Origin: Acidobacteriota bacterium
GTDB lineage: Bacteria > Acidobacteriota > Blastocatellia > Pyrinomonadales > Pyrinomonadaceae
Length of the DNA stretch: 64,000 bases
Direction: 5' to 3'
Assembly (NCBI GenBank): GCA_003385635.1
Contig: QQUY01000001.1
Location: 1,651,001-1,715,000, forward strand
The number at the start of each line of letters is the position of its first letter. The stretch's first letter is position 1. A program made the position numbers and the translations under genes. This document shows positions 61,904 through 64,000 of the stretch, one piece after another. The notes beneath the pieces were generated by a model. The model was not told the DNA's origin. It ran no database searches and worked only from the letters and a program-made list of their open reading frames with translations.

Positions 61904-63632
61904 CTGCGGCGGCTTCCCTGCCTTGTTCGGAAACCCTCTCGCCCTTGAACGGAAGCGGCTCCGGCATCATCGGAATGGTGATCACGCCTTCCATCAAGTC
62001 TCCGATGACATTTGCTGAGAACTCGAGCGAAAGCTCCTGGCCCTGCATCTCGGTCGCGATCAGTCCGCTGAGCTTTCCGCCTTCGACCGAAGCTTCCTTC
62101 AGAACCCCTTGTCCAAGCATAGAGTCAAGGCCTCCGGTCACTTTGACGCCGCTTTGTTCCAGTTTGAGCTTTAGGTGAAGTTCTTGTCCCTGAGCAGAGA
62201 TCGCAAGGTCCCAGGCCCCTGAAACTTCGGCGTCCGGGGCGTCCAGCATTTCCAGATATACCTTTATGTCCTTTGGTCTGGCTTCAGTGTCAAAGACCTC
62301 GATATCTCCGGTGTATTCCGAGGCCTGCTTGAGAACTTCGCCCGCATCTCCTACAACGACGATGGCGAGTTTGTCCGGATGAATGTAGGATCCGGCAACC
62401 CGTTTCACGTCGTCAGCCGTTACAGATCGGACGTTTTCCGAATATGTTTCCAGATAGTCATCAGGAAGCCCATAAACCTGCTGGGCGACGAGTTGGGCTA
62501 TCAGTCCGCTCTGGGTCTCCACCCGGATCGGAAACACACCCGTCAGGTAATTCTGAGCGTCCTCGAGCTCGGTTGCCGGAACCGCTTCTTTCCTGATCCT
62601 TTCCAGTTCGTAGAAGAACTCCTTTAAAGAATCGCCCGTTACGGCAGTCCGCACCTCAGCATTGGCCTCGAAGGACCCGCCAAAGCGCTTCGCATAGATT
62701 CTCGAATAGGCGCCGTACGTGTAACCTTTTTCTTCGCGCAGGTTCATAAAGAGCCTCGAGGAAGCTCCTGCGCCCAGGACCTGGTTCATGACGAGGACCG
62801 GGAAATAGTCCGGGCTCCTGCGATCAATCGCGAGGTTCGAGAGTACTATATTCGATTGCGAAGACCCTGGCCGGTCTACGATCGTGAGTGTTCGAACTGT
62901 GCGGGAAGGCGATTCCGGAAAATCCTTCTCCGACCTCTTACCTGCCTGCCAGCCGCCAAACAGCCTCTCTAAATGGTCGCCAAGCTCTTCAGACGCAATG
63001 TCTCCTACCGCGATCAGAACAGCGTTGTTCGGGACATACTCAGCCCTGTGAAACTCGACAAGAGACTCCCGGTCAAGCGCTTCGACCTGTTCGGGAGTCG
63101 GTGAGTTGATCCCATACGGATGATCGCCGTAGACGATCCTTCCTACCTGTTCTTCGGCCAAAAAATCAGGTTGTGACCTCTGGTACTTTAGCCCCTCGAT
63201 CGTGTTTTGCTTGTATAGATCGAGTTCGTTCTGCGGAAAGGTTGGTCGGAGCACAAGCTCTGCGAACAGATCAAGGATCTCGCCGGAATACATTGCCAGC
63301 GATGAAGCTTTTACGATGGTATGATCTGAGCCGGAAGAGGCAGACAGCGTCGCACCTATGCGGTCCGTCTCTTCTGCAAGTTCTTTACTCGAAAAATTCG
63401 CTGTTCCCTCATTGAGCAATGAAGCCACCGCGGAGGAAACACCGGTCCTGCCATCCGGATCGTGGATATCGCCGCTGCCGATGACCAGCCGGAAGTTAAC
63501 CAGCGGCTGCCGGTCGTCATTGACTGTTACGACTTTCAGGCCGTTTGAGAGAGCAAAGGTCTCTGCTGGCGGAAGGTTGAAAGGAACAGGTTCGAGCGGT
63601 GCCGGAGCCTGTTTGCGGAATTCTTCACTCAT
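61896..63632 (-). CDS. M16-family peptidase-like subunit (R/Y type, no zinc motif) with C-terminal beta domain
   Basis: 578 residues, no signal peptide. Two M16 repeats (about 20-235 and 240-455). HxxEH is replaced by SSAVASLL, so it cannot bind zinc; the R/Y pair (SRLFMNLREEKGYTYGAYSRIYA) is kept. Residues about 470-565 (GAWDLAISAQGQELHLKLKLEQSG...) add a beta-rich lipocalin-like domain found fused to hydrolases. It needs an HxxEH partner, probably encoded just outside the window. It overlaps colD. Confidence 0.9.
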   Translation of the reverse strand: MSEEFRKQAPAPLEPVPFNLPPAETFALSNGLKVVTVNDDRQPLVNFRLVIGSGDIHDPDGRTGVSSAVASLLNEGTANFSSKELAEETDRIGATLSASSGSDHTIVKASSLAMYSGEILDLFAELVLRPTFPQNELDLYKQNTIEGLKYQRSQPDFLAEEQVGRIVYGDHPYGINSPTPEQVEALDRESLVEFHRAEYVPNNAVLIAVGDIASEELGDHLERLFGGWQAGKRSEKDFPESPSRTVRTLTIVDRPGSSQSNIVLSNLAIDRRSPDYFPVLVMNQVLGAGASSRLFMNLREEKGYTYGAYSRIYAKRFGGSFEANAEVRTAVTGDSLKEFFYELERIRKEAVPATELEDAQNYLTGVFPIRVETQSGLIAQLVAQQVYGLPDDYLETYSENVRSVTADDVKRVAGSYIHPDKLAIVVVGDAGEVLKQASEYTGDIEVFDTEARPKDIKVYLEMLDAPDAEVSGAWDLAISAQGQELHLKLKLEQSGVKVTGGLDSMLGQGVLKEASVEGGKLSGLIATEMQGQELSLEFSANVIGDLMEGVITIPMMPEPLPFKGERVSEQGREAAADG

Positions 63633-63800
63633 ACTTCTTTACTCTGTCTTCTTCTATATCGCCGGTACGCGGCGATCTTACGGGTTGTCTTCCCTTACCC
63701 CATACAGCGCCTTCGGCTGCACCCGGGCTAACCTATAGCCATCCCTCCGGGACTCGGCCCGAGCAGCCAGTTTTCAAAATACCCTTCCACGAATCGAACG

Positions 63801-63967
<167 letters not shown>

Positions 63968-64000
63968 TTAGCTATTCCGATCCGTTTCCGGCGGCGCCCG
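63968..64000 (-). CDS. Possible C-terminal end of an upstream gene (right edge)
   Basis: In one minus-strand frame 64000 to 63968 encodes ten residues (RAPPETDRNS) and a TAA, in another frame eight residues (GAAGNGSE) then TAG at 63972. Either could be the end of the expected HxxEH M16 partner, whose gene would lie beyond the edge. The sequence is too short to choose. Confidence 0.3.
   Translation of the reverse strand, partial: RAPPETDRNS

Overview
The window looks like a chromosomal piece of an Acidobacteriota-type bacterium, most likely near Blastocatellia (inference). Reasons are the housekeeping genes mixed with a Hanks kinase-TPR protein, split M16 peptidase pairs, FHA-PrsW and eukaryote-like ProRS and proline dehydrogenase, and intergenic spaces packed with short tandem arrays and hairpin modules. 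No phage, IS element, CRISPR array, rRNA or tRNA gene was found. There are about 54 protein genes plus rnpB, nearly all intact; one gene runs off the left edge and a second probably enters from the right edge.

Layout. 1-3.5 kb: a cut M14 peptidase, a prepilin peptidase and small membrane, TPR and ribbon-helix-helix genes. 3.5-10.5 kb: rnpB, then a long minus-strand run (HemD-like, AP-superfamily enzyme, UMF1-type MFS, LOG-family, AIM24-like, PTS enzyme I). 10.7-14 kb: a plus-strand, stop-start overlapping operon of an NDP-sugar nucleotidyltransferase, an AmgK-like sugar kinase and AsnRS. 14-31 kb: phosphodiesterase, hydrolase/AraC divergon, kinase-TPR, UbiD, an M16 pair, 3-hydroxyacyl-CoA dehydrogenase, thiolase and a yeast-like cytosine deaminase. 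32-38 kb: proline dehydrogenase divergent from ProRS, then FHA-PrsW. 38-46 kb: a minus-strand metG-tatD-yajQ-prenyl synthase cluster, folE, a TrpF paralog and larC. 46-49.6 kb: a PA2169-type gene behind a sigma-54-like promoter, a sirtuin and argS.

49.6-57 kb is a compact tryptophan operon, trpE-trpD-trpC-trpF::trpB-trpA, followed by a DAHP synthase. TrpF and TrpB are one polypeptide and no trpG is present. Upstream of trpE the sequence shows a short ORF with a Trp-Leu-Trp motif, a strong hairpin-plus-U-tract terminator that runs into the trpE start, and an upstream segment perfectly complementary to the terminator arm. This is a textbook layout for ribosome-mediated attenuation, with a possible leaderless leader peptide.

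57-64 kb holds an XRE repressor divergent from a Rad52/DdrA-like protein across a palindrome-rich intergenic region, a YegP-like protein, a DUF3592-like membrane protein, a ColD dehydratase and an M16-like subunit.

The most unusual window-wide signal is non-coding. Many loci carry tandem arrays of 7- or 9-bp units, with a different unit at almost each locus. They repeatedly begin at, or overlap, a stop codon. Several are fused to one of two conserved boxes (Box A, 29 bp, three copies; Box B, about 39 bp, three copies). Separate hairpin modules recur at four or five intergenic sites.
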